DNA of 64,000 nt, taken from contig JAIXOP010000008.1 in assembly GCA_027486725.1 (NCBI GenBank), positions 62,001-126,000 of the forward strand, read 5' to 3'. A model generated the notes under the pieces. The model saw only the letters and a program-made list of their open reading frames with translations, searched no databases and had not been told where the DNA came from. The DNA comes from Burkholderiales bacterium (GTDB lineage: Bacteria; Pseudomonadota; Gammaproteobacteria; Burkholderiales; Burkholderiaceae_A). Within the stretch, counting starts at the first letter, position 1. Every line of letters starts with the position of its first letter. A program made the translations under genes and the position numbers. This document shows positions 18,053 to 28,474 of this stretch, in pieces.

Positions 18053-19032
18053 CGGTGGCAGTGCTCATGGGCGGACTCAGCGGTGAGCGCGACATCTCCC
18101 TCATGTCGGGAGCGGGCGTGCTCGCGGCCCTGCAGGCCCAGGGCGTGACGGCCATGGCCTGGGATCCCGCCGAGCGGCCCTTGGCCGCGATGCCCGATGC
18201 CGGCATCGAGCGGGTCTTCACCGTTCTGCACGGCAAATACGGAGAGGACGGCTGTGTTCAGGGCGCCCTCGAGCTCATGGCCATGCCTTACACCGGCAGT
18301 GGCGTCCTGGCCTCGGCCCTCTCGATGGACAAGGTGATGACCAAGCAGGTCTGGCAGTCCCTGGGGCTGCCCACACCAGCGTTTCGTGCCCTCGATCCAC
18401 ATGCGCTGGCAGCTCAGGCGGCCAAGTCCGGCGCTGCCATGGCACAGCTCGCCCAGGAGTTGGCGGTGCAGCTGGGCCTGCCCTACATCATCAAGCCCGC
18501 CCGCGAGGGCAGCTCGCTGGGCCTGGCGGTGATGCGCACGGCCGATGCTGATGCCCTGGCCAAGGCGTTGGCGCAGGCCACTCGGGGCAGCGATGCCGTG
18601 GTCGCCGAGGCCATGGTTCGGGGCCGCGAGTTCACGGTGGCGCTGTTGGGCGCCGAAGACCACCCGGCCCAACCCGAGGCCCTGCCGGTCATCGAGATCC
18701 GCGCCCCCCAAGGCGACTACGACTATCACAACAAGTATTTCTCCGACGACGTGGCCTACGACTGCCCAGCGGCGCTGCCGCCCCAGGTCACCGAAGAGAT
18801 GCAGGCCATGGCCCGTGCGGCCTGGCATGCCGCAGGCTGCGAGGGCTGGGCAAGGGTCGACATTCTTTGGGATGGGGCGTCCACCCCGCAGATGCTGGAG
18901 ATCAACACCGCACCGGGCATGACCAGCCACTCCCTGGTGCCGATGGCCGCACGCGCGGTGGGACTGAGCTACGAGCAGCTGGTGCTGCGCGTGCTGCGGG
19001 GTGCGCGCTGCAAGATGGAGCGTGCGGCATGA
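18049..19032 (+). CDS. ddl: D-alanine:D-alanine ligase
   Basis: Makes the D-Ala-D-Ala dipeptide added by the MurF half of MurE-MurF. It is an ATP-grasp enzyme of 327 residues, with an N-terminal [27 protein letters not shown], the central [13 protein letters not shown]-binding loop and the C-terminal metal site [16 protein letters not shown] 18049 overlaps the murC stop, and its stop overlaps ftsQ. Being in the dcw cluster, it corresponds to the ddlB position. Confidence 0.96.
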   Translation: MTVAVLMGGLSGERDISLMSGAGVLAALQAQGVTAMAWDPAERPLAAMPDAGIERVFTVLHGKYGEDGCVQGALELMAMPYTGSGVLASALSMDKVMTKQVWQSLGLPTPAFRALDPHALAAQAAKSGAAMAQLAQELAVQLGLPYIIKPAREGSSLGLAVMRTADADALAKALAQATRGSDAVVAEAMVRGREFTVALLGAEDHPAQPEALPVIEIRAPQGDYDYHNKYFSDDVAYDCPAALPPQVTEEMQAMARAAWHAAGCEGWARVDILWDGASTPQMLEINTAPGMTSHSLVPMAARAVGLSYEQLVLRVLRGARCKMERAA

Positions 19033-19907
19033 TCGCGGGGCTCTGGAATCGTCCGGCGGTCATCCGCGCCCTGGCCATGGTGAGCGCGGCCGCCGGCGTG
19101 CTGGTGGTGCTTGTGGCATCGGCCATCTGGATCTCGGGCCATCCGCAGCTCCACGTGCGCGAGGTCGAGGTTCGGCCGATGAATGCCGCGTCGCCCAGCG
19201 AGGCTGCGGCCGCCATGCGCTTCGTTCGCGATGAGGACCTTCGCGCAGCCTTGGAGCCCCTGCAGAACGAGACCCTCCTCACGGCTGCCTTGCCCGAGTT
19301 GCGGGACCGCCTGGAGCGTCTGCACTGGGTTCGCCGCGCCGCCCTTCGGCGGGTCTGGCCCAACAGGGTGGTGGTGCTGCTGGAGACCCAGGCGCCGGCA
19401 GCGGCCTGGCGCGAGAATCAATTGCTCAATGCCCGAGGCGAGCCTTTCGATCCAGCGCCCTGGACCATCGCCGAGGTTGGTGCCCAGCTCGGCTGCGCCT
19501 TGCCGCGCTTGCGGGGCCCCGAGGAGTCTGCGCCGCTGGTGCTGCAGCAGGCCCGCCAGTGGCAGTCGCGCCTGGGCGAGGTGCCCCTGCTGCGGCTCGA
19601 GCTCAGCGACACCCGAAGCTGGCGCATGGATGTGGCCGTGGCGCAGAAGGCCCTCAGCCTTGACCTCGGACGCCAGGGGCTCAAGCCCGATGCCGACCAG
19701 CGGGTGATGCAGTCGCTCAAGACCATCGAATGGCTCGAGTCTCAGCTCGAGGCCAAGGGCCGCCGCCTGGTGGGCCTCGACCTTCGATATGCCCGAGGCT
19801 ACGCCGTGCGCACCGCCTCGGCCGCCGACCCTGTGTCCACTTCCACCCCATCCCTTCCTCGTCAACCGAACAACCAACCCTCATGCCTCGAGACGCCGAC
19901 CATCTGA
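19029..19907 (+). CDS. ftsQ: Cell division protein FtsQ
   Basis: Bitopic membrane protein that links early and late divisome proteins. In its 292 residues there is a short cytoplasmic tail, a membrane helix at about residues 13-37, then the POTRA domain (LHVREVEVRP) and the FtsQ beta domain with a conserved LERLHWVRRAALRRVWPN segment. The last about 25 residues are a Pro/Ser/Thr-rich tail that overlaps the start of ftsA by 25 bases. The start overlaps the ddl stop (ATGA). Confidence 0.92.
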   Translation: MIAGLWNRPAVIRALAMVSAAAGVLVVLVASAIWISGHPQLHVREVEVRPMNAASPSEAAAAMRFVRDEDLRAALEPLQNETLLTAALPELRDRLERLHWVRRAALRRVWPNRVVVLLETQAPAAAWRENQLLNARGEPFDPAPWTIAEVGAQLGCALPRLRGPEESAPLVLQQARQWQSRLGEVPLLRLELSDTRSWRMDVAVAQKALSLDLGRQGLKPDADQRVMQSLKTIEWLESQLEAKGRRLVGLDLRYARGYAVRTASAADPVSTSTPSLPRQPNNQPSCLETPTI

Positions 19908-21118
19908 TTGCTGCGCTGGACATCGGTACCAGCAAAATTGTGGTCGTCATCGCGCAACTGCTCGATGACGGCACCTACGACATTGTCGGCATGGGACAGC
20001 ACCCAACGGCGGGACTGCGCAAGGGGGTGGTGGTCGACATCGAGGCCACCGTTGCGTCGATCTCCAAGGCGCTGGAAGAGGCCGAGCTGATGGCCGACTG
20101 CCAGCTCAAGGACGTGGTGGTGGGCATTGCCGGCAGCCACATCCGCAGCTTCAACTCCACCGGCATGGTGGCGATCCGCGAGCGGGAGGTGACCCAGGCC
20201 GACATCGACCGCGTGATCGAGACCGCGCAGGCCATCACCATCCCGGCCGATCAGCAGATTCTGCATGTGCTGCCCCAGGAGTTCATGATCGACGGCCAGG
20301 AGGATGTGCGCCAGCCGCTGGGTATGTCGGGTGTGCGTCTCGAGGCCCGGGTGCACATCGTGACGGGATCGGTGAGCGCCGCGCAGAACATCATCAAGTG
20401 CGTACGCCGCTGCGGCCTGGATGTGCTTCAGCTGGTGCTGCAGCCCCTGGCCTCGAGCCACGTGGTGCTCACGCCCGACGAAAAGGAGCTGGGGGTGGCC
20501 CTGGTCGACATCGGTGGAGGCACCACCGACGTGGCGATCTTCAGTGCCGGGGCCATCCAGCACACCGCCATCCTGCCCATCGCGGGCGACCAGATCACCA
20601 ACGACATTGCAATGGCCCTGCGCACGCCGACCCGCGAGGCCGAGGACATCAAGTGCCGGCATGGTGTGGCCAAGCAGCTCTTGGCCAGCCCAACAGCAAG
20701 CTTCGACGTCCCAGGGCTCGGCGACCGGCCACCTCGGCTGCTCTCGCACCAGAACCTCGCCGCAGTGATCGAGCCCCGTGTGGAGGAGCTGCTGGCCCTG
20801 GTGGCCAATGTGATCGCCGACAGCGGCTTTGAGCAGCGGCTCTCCAGCGGGGTGGTGATGACTGGCGGCAGCGCCATGCTGCCCGGCCTGACCGAGCTGG
20901 GCGAGGACATTTTTCTGAAGCAGGTGCGTGTGGCCAGCCCCCAATACCGGGGGTCTCTGGCCGAAGTCATGAATTCACCCCGGTACGCCACGGTGCTGGG
21001 GCTGTTGGAGGAGGCCAAGGCGCTATGGGGCAGCCAGCAGTCGTCCAAGCCTGCTTCGAACTTCTCGCTGCAAGAGACGGTGCAGCGGATGAAGTCGTGG
21101 TTCAGCAGCAATTTTTAG
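19883..21118 (+). CDS. ftsA: Cell division protein FtsA, actin-like membrane tether
   Basis: Binds FtsZ and recruits the late divisome. The 411 residues show actin-fold phosphate motifs AALDIGTSKIVVVIAQ near the N-terminus and VDIGGGTTDVAIF in the middle, VVMTGGSAMLPG, and the C-terminal amphipathic membrane-targeting helix (MKSWFSSNF). ATG 19883 gives the canonical N-terminus and lies within the 3' end of ftsQ. Confidence 0.97.
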   Translation: MPRDADHLIAALDIGTSKIVVVIAQLLDDGTYDIVGMGQHPTAGLRKGVVVDIEATVASISKALEEAELMADCQLKDVVVGIAGSHIRSFNSTGMVAIREREVTQADIDRVIETAQAITIPADQQILHVLPQEFMIDGQEDVRQPLGMSGVRLEARVHIVTGSVSAAQNIIKCVRRCGLDVLQLVLQPLASSHVVLTPDEKELGVALVDIGGGTTDVAIFSAGAIQHTAILPIAGDQITNDIAMALRTPTREAEDIKCRHGVAKQLLASPTASFDVPGLGDRPPRLLSHQNLAAVIEPRVEELLALVANVIADSGFEQRLSSGVVMTGGSAMLPGLTELGEDIFLKQVRVASPQYRGSLAEVMNSPRYATVLGLLEEAKALWGSQQSSKPASNFSLQETVQRMKSWFSSNF

Positions 21119-21151
21119 TTGTCTCACTTTTAGGCAGAAAAGGAGTCGGAT

Positions 21152-22327
21152 ATGAATTTTCAAAAGTTGGAGACCGAAACCGTCGGCACCGTCATTAAGG
21201 TGGTCGGCGTGGGGGGTGCGGGCGGCAATGCCGTGGCGCACATGATTGCCAAGGGCGTCAAGGGCGTGGAGTTCATCTGCGCCAACACCGACGCCCAGGC
21301 GCTGCGCAAATCGCAGGCACACACCGTGATTCAGCTGGGCAGCACGGGGCTCGGCGCGGGTGCCAATCCCGACGTCGGCCGCTCGTCGGCCGAGGCCGAG
21401 CGCGCGCGCATTGCCGAGGCCCTGCGCGGTGCCCACATGGTGTTCATCACGGCCGGCATGGGCGGTGGCACGGGCACTGGTGCGGCTCCCATCGTGGCCG
21501 AGGTGGCCAAGGAGCTCGGGGCCCTCACGGTGGCCGTGGTCACCAAGCCCTTTGTTTTTGAGGGCAGCCGTCGCCTGAAGGCCGCCGAGGCGGGCATCGC
21601 CCAGCTCCAGGCGAGCGTGGATTCCCTGGTCGTGGTTCTGAATGAGAAGCTCGAGGAGCAGCTCGGCGAGGACGTGACCATGGTGCAGGCCTTTGCCGCC
21701 GCCGACGATGTGCTCAACAACGCTGTGGCCGGCATCGCCGAGATCATCAACGTCGAGGGCCTGGTCAACGTGGACTTTGAGGACGTTCGGACGGTGATGC
21801 GCGAGCAGGGCAAGGCCATGATGGGCACTGCCAGTGCCACCGGCCCCGACCGTGCCCGCATTGCGGCCGAGCAGGCGGTGCGCTCACCCCTGCTCGAGGG
21901 CGTCGACCTCACCGGCGCGCGGGGTGTTCTGGTGAACATCACTGCAGGCCACGACCTCAAAATGCGCGAGACGCGGGTGGCGGTCGACACGGTGCGCACC
22001 TTCGCATCGGAAGAGGCCATCATCATCATGGGCGCGGTCTACGACGAGAGCCTGGGCGACGAGATGCGGGTGACGGTGGTGGCCACAGGCCTCGGCCAGG
22101 CGCGAGCCAAGCCCAAGCTGGTGCCCGAGATGGTCAGCACTCCCATCGCACAGCCGGTGGCGGCCATGCGCACGGGCACCTACGACGCAGTCGCTTCCGG
22201 CAGCGAGGCCCCCGAGGTATGGCAGACGCCCGTGCGCAGCGAGGCGGCCGCCAAGGTGGCAGCGCTGCAGGAAAGTGGCTTTGATCCCATCGACATTCCT
22301 GCCTTCCTCCGCAAGCAGGCCGACTGA
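21152..22327 (+). CDS. ftsZ: Cell division protein FtsZ, tubulin-like GTPase
   Basis: Forms the Z-ring at midcell. The 391-residue protein has the GTP signature G104GGTGTG110, the T7-loop segment NVDFEDVRTVM, and the conserved C-terminal peptide DIPAFLRKQAD that binds FtsA and ZapD. A good ribosome binding site (AAAAGGAG) precedes ATG 21152, and the 33-base gap after ftsA is one of the few real gaps in the cluster, consistent with high independent translation. Confidence 0.98.
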   Translation: MNFQKLETETVGTVIKVVGVGGAGGNAVAHMIAKGVKGVEFICANTDAQALRKSQAHTVIQLGSTGLGAGANPDVGRSSAEAERARIAEALRGAHMVFITAGMGGGTGTGAAPIVAEVAKELGALTVAVVTKPFVFEGSRRLKAAEAGIAQLQASVDSLVVVLNEKLEEQLGEDVTMVQAFAAADDVLNNAVAGIAEIINVEGLVNVDFEDVRTVMREQGKAMMGTASATGPDRARIAAEQAVRSPLLEGVDLTGARGVLVNITAGHDLKMRETRVAVDTVRTFASEEAIIIMGAVYDESLGDEMRVTVVATGLGQARAKPKLVPEMVSTPIAQPVAAMRTGTYDAVASGSEAPEVWQTPVRSEAAAKVAALQESGFDPIDIPAFLRKQAD

Positions 22328-22442
22328 ACCCCCAACCTGCTGGCGGGAGGTCTCCCCCAGGCGATTGGGCTCTGTCAGAATAGGTCCTCGTCTCAGGGCC
22401 CTGACCGTGTCGTGCCGCTCGGCATCCGCCGAAGCCAAGAAC

Positions 22443-22468
22443 GCAAGGGGCGCTGCCTCGCCCCTTGC
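22443..22468 (+). terminator. Perfect 10-bp hairpin between ftsZ and the peroxiredoxin gene
   Basis: GCAAGGGGCG (22443-22452) and CGCCCCTTGC (22459-22468) form a perfect stem with a six-base loop. No T-run follows, and the hairpin sits just before the GGAG that precedes the peroxiredoxin start. It could be a 3'-end stabilising or factor-dependent termination structure for ftsZ, or a 5' leader structure of the next gene. Confidence 0.4.
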
Positions 22469-22483
22469 AACCTTGGAGTCTCC

Positions 22484-22987
22484 ATGACCATTCAAATCGG
22501 CCAGACCATCCCCGACGTCACCCTCTTTGAGTTCATCGAAGAAGAGACCCCGGGCTGCGCCATCGGGCCCAACGCCCTCCAGTCCCTTCAGGCCGCCCGC
22601 GGCAAGCGGGTCGTGATTTTTGGCCTGCCCGGTGCCTTCACCCCCACCTGCAGTGCCCAGCACGTTCCCGGCTATGTCGAGCACCACGCCGCGCTGCGGT
22701 CCAAGGGCATCGACGAGGTCTGGTGTGTCTCTGTGAACGACGCCTTCGTGATGGGTGCCTGGGGCCGCGGCATGGCGACCGCCGGAAAGGTCCGCATGCT
22801 GGGCGACGGCAATGCCGAATTCTCCAAGGCCGTTGGCCTGACCCTCGACCTCACCGGCCGCGGCATGGGTATTCGCTCTGCCCGCTATGCGATGGTGGTC
22901 AAGGATGGCGTGGTCGAGCACCTCGCCGTCGAGGCCCCCGGCAAGTTCGAGGTCTCGGGCGTACAGCCCGTTCTCGCCGCCCTCTGA
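22484..22987 (+). CDS. Peroxiredoxin, Prx5-like (glutaredoxin- or thioredoxin-dependent)
   Basis: Reduces hydroperoxides in the cytoplasm. The 167-residue protein carries the Prx5-type active site PGAFTPTCSAQHVPGY with the peroxidatic Cys in TxxC, and the family C-terminus KFEVSGVQPVLAAL. ATG 22484 follows a GGAG; the frame is open upstream to 22412 without similarity. A peroxiredoxin gene between ftsZ and lpxC is a known arrangement in Burkholderiales. Its stop overlaps the lpxC start (TGATG). Confidence 0.93.
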   Translation: MTIQIGQTIPDVTLFEFIEEETPGCAIGPNALQSLQAARGKRVVIFGLPGAFTPTCSAQHVPGYVEHHAALRSKGIDEVWCVSVNDAFVMGAWGRGMATAGKVRMLGDGNAEFSKAVGLTLDLTGRGMGIRSARYAMVVKDGVVEHLAVEAPGKFEVSGVQPVLAAL

Positions 22988-23898
22988 TGCTGCGCCAGCG
23001 AACCCTCGCCCAGCCCATCCAGGCCGAGGGCATTGGCCTGCACAGTGGTCAGCGGGTTCGGCTGGGCTTGAAACCGGCCGAGATCAACACCGGCATCGTG
23101 TTTGTCCGCACCGACCTGCCCGAACCCAATGAGGTCTCGTCCCGCCCCACCTCGGTGGGCGACACCCAGATGGCCTCCACCGTCTCGGACGGGCGGGTCA
23201 AGGTGGCCACGGTCGAGCACCTGATGTCGGCGCTGTCTGGGCTTGGCATCGACAACTGTCGCGTGGAAGTCGACGCCAGCGAGATTCCCATCATGGATGG
23301 CAGCGCGGCGAGCTTTGTCTATCTGGTGCGCAGTGCGGGGGTCATCGACCAAGAGGCCCCCAAGCGTTTCATCGAGGTGCTGCGCCCCGTCGAGGTCCGG
23401 CAGGACGACAAATGGGCGCGGCTGGATCCGTTTCCAGGCATGCGACTCTCGTTCACGATTGAGTTCGACCATCCGGCAGTCACCGCCACCGGCCAGCAGG
23501 TCACGGTCGATCTGGGCGAGAGCTCCTTTGTGGATCAGATTGCCCGGGCCCGAACCTTCGGATTTGCCCGCGACGTCGATTACCTGCGCAGCCGGGGCCT
23601 GGCCCTGGGCGGTGCGCTCGACAATGCCATCGTCCTCGATGAGCATCGGGTGCTGAATGATGGCGGGCTGCGACGCCCCGATGAGTTCGCCATGCACAAG
23701 GCCCTCGATGCGATTGGCGATCTGTACCTGCTGGGCCAGCCCCTGATGGCCGCGTATTCGGCCTACAAGTCGGGCCATGCACTCAACAATCTGCTGCTGC
23801 GGGCCCTGCTCGATTCGCCCGACGCATTCCGCGAGCGGACCTTCGCCTCGCTCTCGGAGGCCCCCCAGGCCTGGACGAGGCAGTGGGCCTGGGCCTAG
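22987..23898 (+). CDS. lpxC: UDP-3-O-acyl-N-acetylglucosamine deacetylase
   Basis: Zinc enzyme for the committed step of lipid A synthesis. The length of 303 residues matches the family. Zinc ligands are visible as His78 (VEHLMSAL), His237 and Asp241 (HKALDAIGDL), and the catalytic SGHALNN is near the C-terminus. The start is coupled to the peroxiredoxin stop by TGATG. It is the last gene of the rightward dcw block and ends 60 bases from the convergent dciA; no hairpin terminator is evident in that gap. Confidence 0.97.
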   Translation: MLRQRTLAQPIQAEGIGLHSGQRVRLGLKPAEINTGIVFVRTDLPEPNEVSSRPTSVGDTQMASTVSDGRVKVATVEHLMSALSGLGIDNCRVEVDASEIPIMDGSAASFVYLVRSAGVIDQEAPKRFIEVLRPVEVRQDDKWARLDPFPGMRLSFTIEFDHPAVTATGQQVTVDLGESSFVDQIARARTFGFARDVDYLRSRGLALGGALDNAIVLDEHRVLNDGGLRRPDEFAMHKALDAIGDLYLLGQPLMAAYSAYKSGHALNNLLLRALLDSPDAFRERTFASLSEAPQAWTRQWAWA

Positions 23899-23958
23899 GC
23901 CACTCAGCCCACCGGGTCGCCCACAGGGCCGCCTTCTAGGTCGCTCCCCAACTGCTCC

Positions 23959-24426
23959 CTAAGTCGCCCGCCGCTGCCGCAGGGCGCGGATCGCCTCCTC
24001 GATGGTCCCCGAGCGTGCTGGCCGCGCGGCCATGGCTGGGCCCACGGGTGTGGATCGGCCATCTCCCGAGCCCGAGGCCGCCAGCACTCGAACCTTCACG
24101 GTCTGAATTCCGGCCCCCAGTCCCTGGGCGAGTCGCAGGAGATCCGCCTCGCAGAGCTTGAGCCGGCTCGCTGCCGGGGCATGCACCGCCCAGATCACCA
24201 GCTCGGAGCCCCGAACGCCCCGCACGGGACTGCCTCGCGTGACGCCCGAAATGAGCGGCTGAAGCCCCGTCCAGCTGCTGCTGGCGAGGGCCCCGCGAAA
24301 GCGACGAGTGAGCGCCAACTGCTCCTGCAGCTCCGCGGCAACGCCCTCGGCCATGGGGCCAGTCAGCCGGGCGCGCGGGGCGGCCAGCAGGTCATCCAGA
24401 CCAAGGCGGGGGGCAGGGGACTTCAT
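23959..24426 (-). CDS. dciA: DUF721 (DciA-like) protein
   Basis: DciA is the replicative helicase loader in bacteria that lack DnaC; this 155-residue protein belongs to the same DUF721 group. The segment [21 protein letters not shown] followed by a helix and QTVKVRVL is the KH-like core of the family. It is divergent from secA with only 24 bases between start codons, a location for DUF721 genes I know from other betaproteobacteria. The sequence is diverged and the helicase-loading role is inferred from the family. Confidence 0.7.
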   Translation of the reverse strand: MKSPAPRLGLDDLLAAPRARLTGPMAEGVAAELQEQLALTRRFRGALASSSWTGLQPLISGVTRGSPVRGVRGSELVIWAVHAPAASRLKLCEADLLRLAQGLGAGIQTVKVRVLAASGSGDGRSTPVGPAMAARPARSGTIEEAIRALRQRRAT

Positions 24427-24450
24427 GGGCGCATGCTACTCTCAGCGGCT

Positions 24451-27192
24451 ATGTTGAATCGACTTCTTTCGGCGGTCTTCGGTAGCCGCAACGAACGCCT
24501 GCTCAAACGCTACCGGGAACGGGTTGCCCAGATCAATGCCCTGGAAGCCGATCTCGGCGGACTCAGCGATGCAGCCCTGAGGGCCAAGACCCAGGAGCTC
24601 AAGGCATCCTTGGCTGCCGGCAAGACTCTCGACCAGCTCCTCCCCGAGGCCTTTGCGGTCTGCCGCGAGGCGAGCCGCCGGGTTCTGGGCATGCGGCATT
24701 TCGATGTTCAGCTGATCGGCGCCATGGTGCTGCACGAGGGAAAGATCTCGGAGATGCGCACGGGCGAGGGCAAGACCCTCATGGCCACCCTGGCCGCCTA
24801 CCTCAATGCCCTGGCCGGCCGTGGCGTGCATGTGGTGACGGTCAATGACTATCTCGCCCGCCGCGATGCCGCCCAGATGGGCGTGCTGTTTGGCTTTCTG
24901 GGCCTGTCGACCGGCGTGGTGGTGCCCGGCCAGGACCCCGAGGAAAAGCGCAGTGCCTACGCGGCCGACATCACCTACGGCACCAACAACGAGTTTGGCT
25001 TCGACTATCTGCGCGACAACATGGTGGGCGCCAAAGAGCAGCGCGTGCAGCGCGATCTCTATTTCGGCATCGTCGACGAGGTCGACTCCATCCTGATCGA
25101 CGAGGCGCGAACCCCGCTCATCATCTCGGGCGTTGCCGACGACAGCACCGAACTCTATGTCGCGGTCAACGACATTCCTCGGCAGCTCCAGCGCCAGGCC
25201 ACCGAGGAGGCCGAGGGCGATTACTTCGTCGATGAGAAGGGCCGGCAGGTCCACCTTTCGGATGCGGGATTTGAAAAGTGCGAAGCCCTGTTGGCTGAGC
25301 GGGGACTGCTTGCCGAGGGCGAAAGCCTCTACAGCAGCAGCAAGGTCTTGCTGCTGCACCACCTGATGGCGGCCCTGCGCGCCCACTCCCTCTACTTCAA
25401 GGACACGCACTACGTCGTGCAGCAGGGCAAGGTCATCATCGTCGACGACTTCACCGGCCGTCTGATGTCTGGCCGCCGCTGGGGCGAGGGTCTGCACCAG
25501 GCGGTCGAGGCCAAAGAAGGCGTGGGCATCGAGCCCGAGAGCCAGACGCTTGCCAGCATCACCTTCCAGAATTACTTCCGCATGTACGAGAAGCTCTCGG
25601 GCATGACGGGAACGGCCGACACCGAGGCCTTCGAATTCCAGCAGATCTATGGCCTGGAAACCGTGATCATCCCGACCCACCGGCCGATGATCCGCATCGA
25701 CCGCCAGGACCAGATCTTCCGCACCAGCGAAGAGAAGTACGAGGCCATTCTCGCCGACATCCTGGAATGCCATGGCCGCCAGCAGCCCGTGCTGGTGGGC
25801 ACCACCTCCATCGAGAACTCTGAACTTCTTTCCGGCTACCTCACAAAGAAAAAGGTTGCCCACCAGGTCCTCAATGCCAAGCAGCACGAGAAAGAGGCAG
25901 AGATCGTCGCTCAGGCGGGGCGACCGGGCGTGGTCACCATCGCCACCAACATGGCGGGCCGCGGAACCGACATCGTTCTGGGCGGCAGCATTGCTCGCGA
26001 GTTGGCTGAGGTTGATCGCGCCGAGGGCCTCTCCGATGCCCAAAAGGCGGCTCAGAAAGACGCCGTGAAGGCGCAGTGGCAGCCCCTGCACGAGCAGGTC
26101 GTGGCTGCGGGCGGTCTGCACATCATTGGCACCGAGCGCCACGAGTCCCGCCGCATCGACAATCAGCTGCGTGGCCGATCGGGCCGTCAGGGCGACCCAG
26201 GCTCTTCGCGGTTCTATCTGTCGATGGAAGATTCGCTCATGCGCATCTTCGCGGGCGATCGGATGCGCGCCATCATGGACCGCCTGGGGGTTCCGCGCGG
26301 CGAGGCCATTGAGTCGGGCATGGTCACTCGGTCCATCGAGAATGCGCAGCGCAAGGTCGAGAATCGCAACTTCGACATCCGCAAGCAGCTCTTGGATTAC
26401 GACAACGTGGCCAATGACCAGCGCCGTGTGGTCTATCGCCAGCGCAACGAGATTCTCGAGATCGCCTCTCCCATGGAGATGGTGCTGGGCCTGATCGAGG
26501 GTGCCGTCGAAGCGATGGCCCTGGTGCATGTGCCCGAGGAGAGCATCGACGAGCAGTGGGATTTGCCGGGCCTGCAGGATGCGCTGCGCGAGACCTTCGG
26601 TCTGGAACTCGATGTGGTGGCCGAGGCACAAAAGGAGCTCGACTCCGAAGAGCTGCGTGCCTGGGTCGTGGCGCAGGCCGTGCAGGCCTACCAGGCCAAG
26701 CGAGCGCTGGCCAGCGCCGAGGCCTTCGATCAGTTCGAACGATCCATCCTGCTGCAGAATCTCGATGCTGCATGGCGCGAGCACCTCGCCGCCCTCGACC
26801 ATCTTCGCCAGGGCATTCACCTGCGGGGCTATGCCCAGAAGGATCCCAAGCAGGAATACAAGCGCGAGTCATTCAACCTCTTCGAGCGCCTGCTCTCGCG
26901 GGTGCGCGACGATGTGGCTGGCCTTCTCATGCGGGTTCGTGTGCAGCAGGAAGAGGCTCCCCCGCCGCCCCCACCCGTGGGTCTTCCGCGCGAGCTGCAG
27001 TATGTTCATGCCGACCCCGATGCGTCGGCAGCCCTGGCCGATGGGTCGGAGGCTGCAACGGGCGCAGCCCCGACGGCTGAGGACGGGAGCCACGAGCCCA
27101 TCCGCCGGGCGATGCCCAAGGTCGGGCGCAACGATCCCTGCCCCTGTGGCTCGGGCAAGAAGTACAAGCAGTGCCACGGCCAGTTGACTTAG
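24451..27192 (+). CDS. secA: Protein translocase ATPase SecA
   Basis: Motor that pushes preproteins through SecYEG. The 913 residues are typical. Motifs are Walker A TGEGKT (104-109), the [15 protein letters not shown] Walker B region, the helicase-like RGTDIVLGG and [13 protein letters not shown], and a C-terminal zinc site [14 protein letters not shown] that binds SecB and lipids. ATG 24451 gives the canonical [15 protein letters not shown] start. An extended -10-like TGCTACTCT lies eight bases before the ATG. Confidence 0.98.
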   Translation: MLNRLLSAVFGSRNERLLKRYRERVAQINALEADLGGLSDAALRAKTQELKASLAAGKTLDQLLPEAFAVCREASRRVLGMRHFDVQLIGAMVLHEGKISEMRTGEGKTLMATLAAYLNALAGRGVHVVTVNDYLARRDAAQMGVLFGFLGLSTGVVVPGQDPEEKRSAYAADITYGTNNEFGFDYLRDNMVGAKEQRVQRDLYFGIVDEVDSILIDEARTPLIISGVADDSTELYVAVNDIPRQLQRQATEEAEGDYFVDEKGRQVHLSDAGFEKCEALLAERGLLAEGESLYSSSKVLLLHHLMAALRAHSLYFKDTHYVVQQGKVIIVDDFTGRLMSGRRWGEGLHQAVEAKEGVGIEPESQTLASITFQNYFRMYEKLSGMTGTADTEAFEFQQIYGLETVIIPTHRPMIRIDRQDQIFRTSEEKYEAILADILECHGRQQPVLVGTTSIENSELLSGYLTKKKVAHQVLNAKQHEKEAEIVAQAGRPGVVTIATNMAGRGTDIVLGGSIARELAEVDRAEGLSDAQKAAQKDAVKAQWQPLHEQVVAAGGLHIIGTERHESRRIDNQLRGRSGRQGDPGSSRFYLSMEDSLMRIFAGDRMRAIMDRLGVPRGEAIESGMVTRSIENAQRKVENRNFDIRKQLLDYDNVANDQRRVVYRQRNEILEIASPMEMVLGLIEGAVEAMALVHVPEESIDEQWDLPGLQDALRETFGLELDVVAEAQKELDSEELRAWVVAQAVQAYQAKRALASAEAFDQFERSILLQNLDAAWREHLAALDHLRQGIHLRGYAQKDPKQEYKRESFNLFERLLSRVRDDVAGLLMRVRVQQEEAPPPPPPVGLPRELQYVHADPDASAALADGSEAATGAAPTAEDGSHEPIRRAMPKVGRNDPCPCGSGKKYKQCHGQLT

Positions 27193-27216
27193 ACCCCGCC
27201 ACTGGAGCCCGCCCCG

Positions 27217-28464
27217 ATGCCCGTTCAGCTTCCCATCCCGCAGCGCGCCGACCTGCTTCCCGTGGCCGGTGTTCGCCTAGGCCATGCCGAGGCTGGAATT
27301 CGCAAGGCGGGCCGCAAAGACATGTTGGTGGTCGCCCTCGATGAGGGCAGCAGCGTCGCGGGTGTCTTCACCCAGAATGGGTTTGCCGCGGCCCCGGTCC
27401 AGGTCTGCCGCGCCCACCTTCAGTCGCAGCAGCAGGCCCCTGGCTCCACCGCCTTGGGCATTCGCGCCCTGGTGATCAATACGGGCTGTGCCAATGCCGG
27501 CACGGGGGCACTGGGCCTGGCCAATGCGCAGGCCACCTGCGCCGCCACCGCCCAAGCCCTTCACATCCAGCCCCATCAGGTGCTGCCGTTTTCCACCGGC
27601 GTCATCCTCGAGCACCTGCCCATGGATCGCCTGCTCGCGGGGGTCGGCAGCGCTGCCGCAGCGCTGGGCAGCTCCGACTGGCTCGATGCGGCCGAGTCGA
27701 TCATGACGACCGACACCCAGCCCAAGGCCATGTCTCGCCGTTTGTTGATCTCGGGCAGGCCCATCACCATCTCGGGCATCTCCAAGGGCGCTGGGATGAT
27801 CAAGCCCAATATGGCCACCATGCTCGGCTTTGTGGCCACCGACCTGCGCATCGCTGCGGCCGACCTGCAGGCCCTCTGCACCGAGGCGGCCGACGTGTCC
27901 TTCAATGCCGTCACGGTGGATGGCGACACCTCGACCAACGACTCCTTTGTGATGATCGCCACCGGCGCCAGCGGAATCGCCTTGGCTCCGGGCGATGCCC
28001 AGTGGGGCGAATTCCGAGCAGCGATGATCGAGGTCTGCCAGCGCCTGGCCCAGGCCATCGTGCGCGACGGCGAGGGCGCCACCAAGTTCATCACCCTCGA
28101 CATCGAGGGCGCGACCAGTACCGAGGAGGCCAAGCGGTTGGGCTATGCCATCGCGCACTCGCCCCTGGTGAAGACCGCCATGTTTGCCTCCGACCCCAAC
28201 CTGGGGCGCATCCTGGCTGCCATCGGCAACGCGGGCCTGCAGGGCTTTTCGGCCGAGGCCGTGCGGGTCTGGCTGGGCGGCACCCTGGTGGCCGAGCAGG
28301 GTGGGCGTGCCGCCGCCTACACCGAGGCCCAGGGACAAGCGGCCATGGCGCCGGCCGAAATCACCATCCGGGTTGATCTGGGCCGGGGCGAGGTCTCCGC
28401 TCGACTCTGGACCTGCGACTTCTCGCACGACTACGTCACCATCAACGCCGATTACCGGTCGTAG
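27217..28464 (+). CDS. argJ: Bifunctional glutamate N-acetyltransferase / ornithine acetyltransferase
   Basis: Recycles acetyl groups in arginine synthesis by transferring them from N-acetylornithine to glutamate. The 415-residue precursor is expected to self-cleave before Thr201 in the motif [10 protein letters not shown], giving alpha and beta subunits. [11 protein letters not shown] is also present. It starts 24 bases after secA with a GGAG upstream, in the order secA-argJ-nudix known from Burkholderiales. The bifunctional (cyclic) role is inferred; it cannot be told from the monofunctional type by sequence alone. Confidence 0.95.
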   Translation: MPVQLPIPQRADLLPVAGVRLGHAEAGIRKAGRKDMLVVALDEGSSVAGVFTQNGFAAAPVQVCRAHLQSQQQAPGSTALGIRALVINTGCANAGTGALGLANAQATCAATAQALHIQPHQVLPFSTGVILEHLPMDRLLAGVGSAAAALGSSDWLDAAESIMTTDTQPKAMSRRLLISGRPITISGISKGAGMIKPNMATMLGFVATDLRIAAADLQALCTEAADVSFNAVTVDGDTSTNDSFVMIATGASGIALAPGDAQWGEFRAAMIEVCQRLAQAIVRDGEGATKFITLDIEGATSTEEAKRLGYAIAHSPLVKTAMFASDPNLGRILAAIGNAGLQGFSAEAVRVWLGGTLVAEQGGRAAAYTEAQGQAAMAPAEITIRVDLGRGEVSARLWTCDFSHDYVTINADYRS

Positions 28465-28474
28465 GGCTGCGGGC

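Noticed and set aside
24442-26820. 792-codon open frame on the minus strand opposite secA
   Set aside because: It is antisense to a certain secA. High GC leaves few stops in that frame, and the translation shows no domain or composition typical of a real protein.
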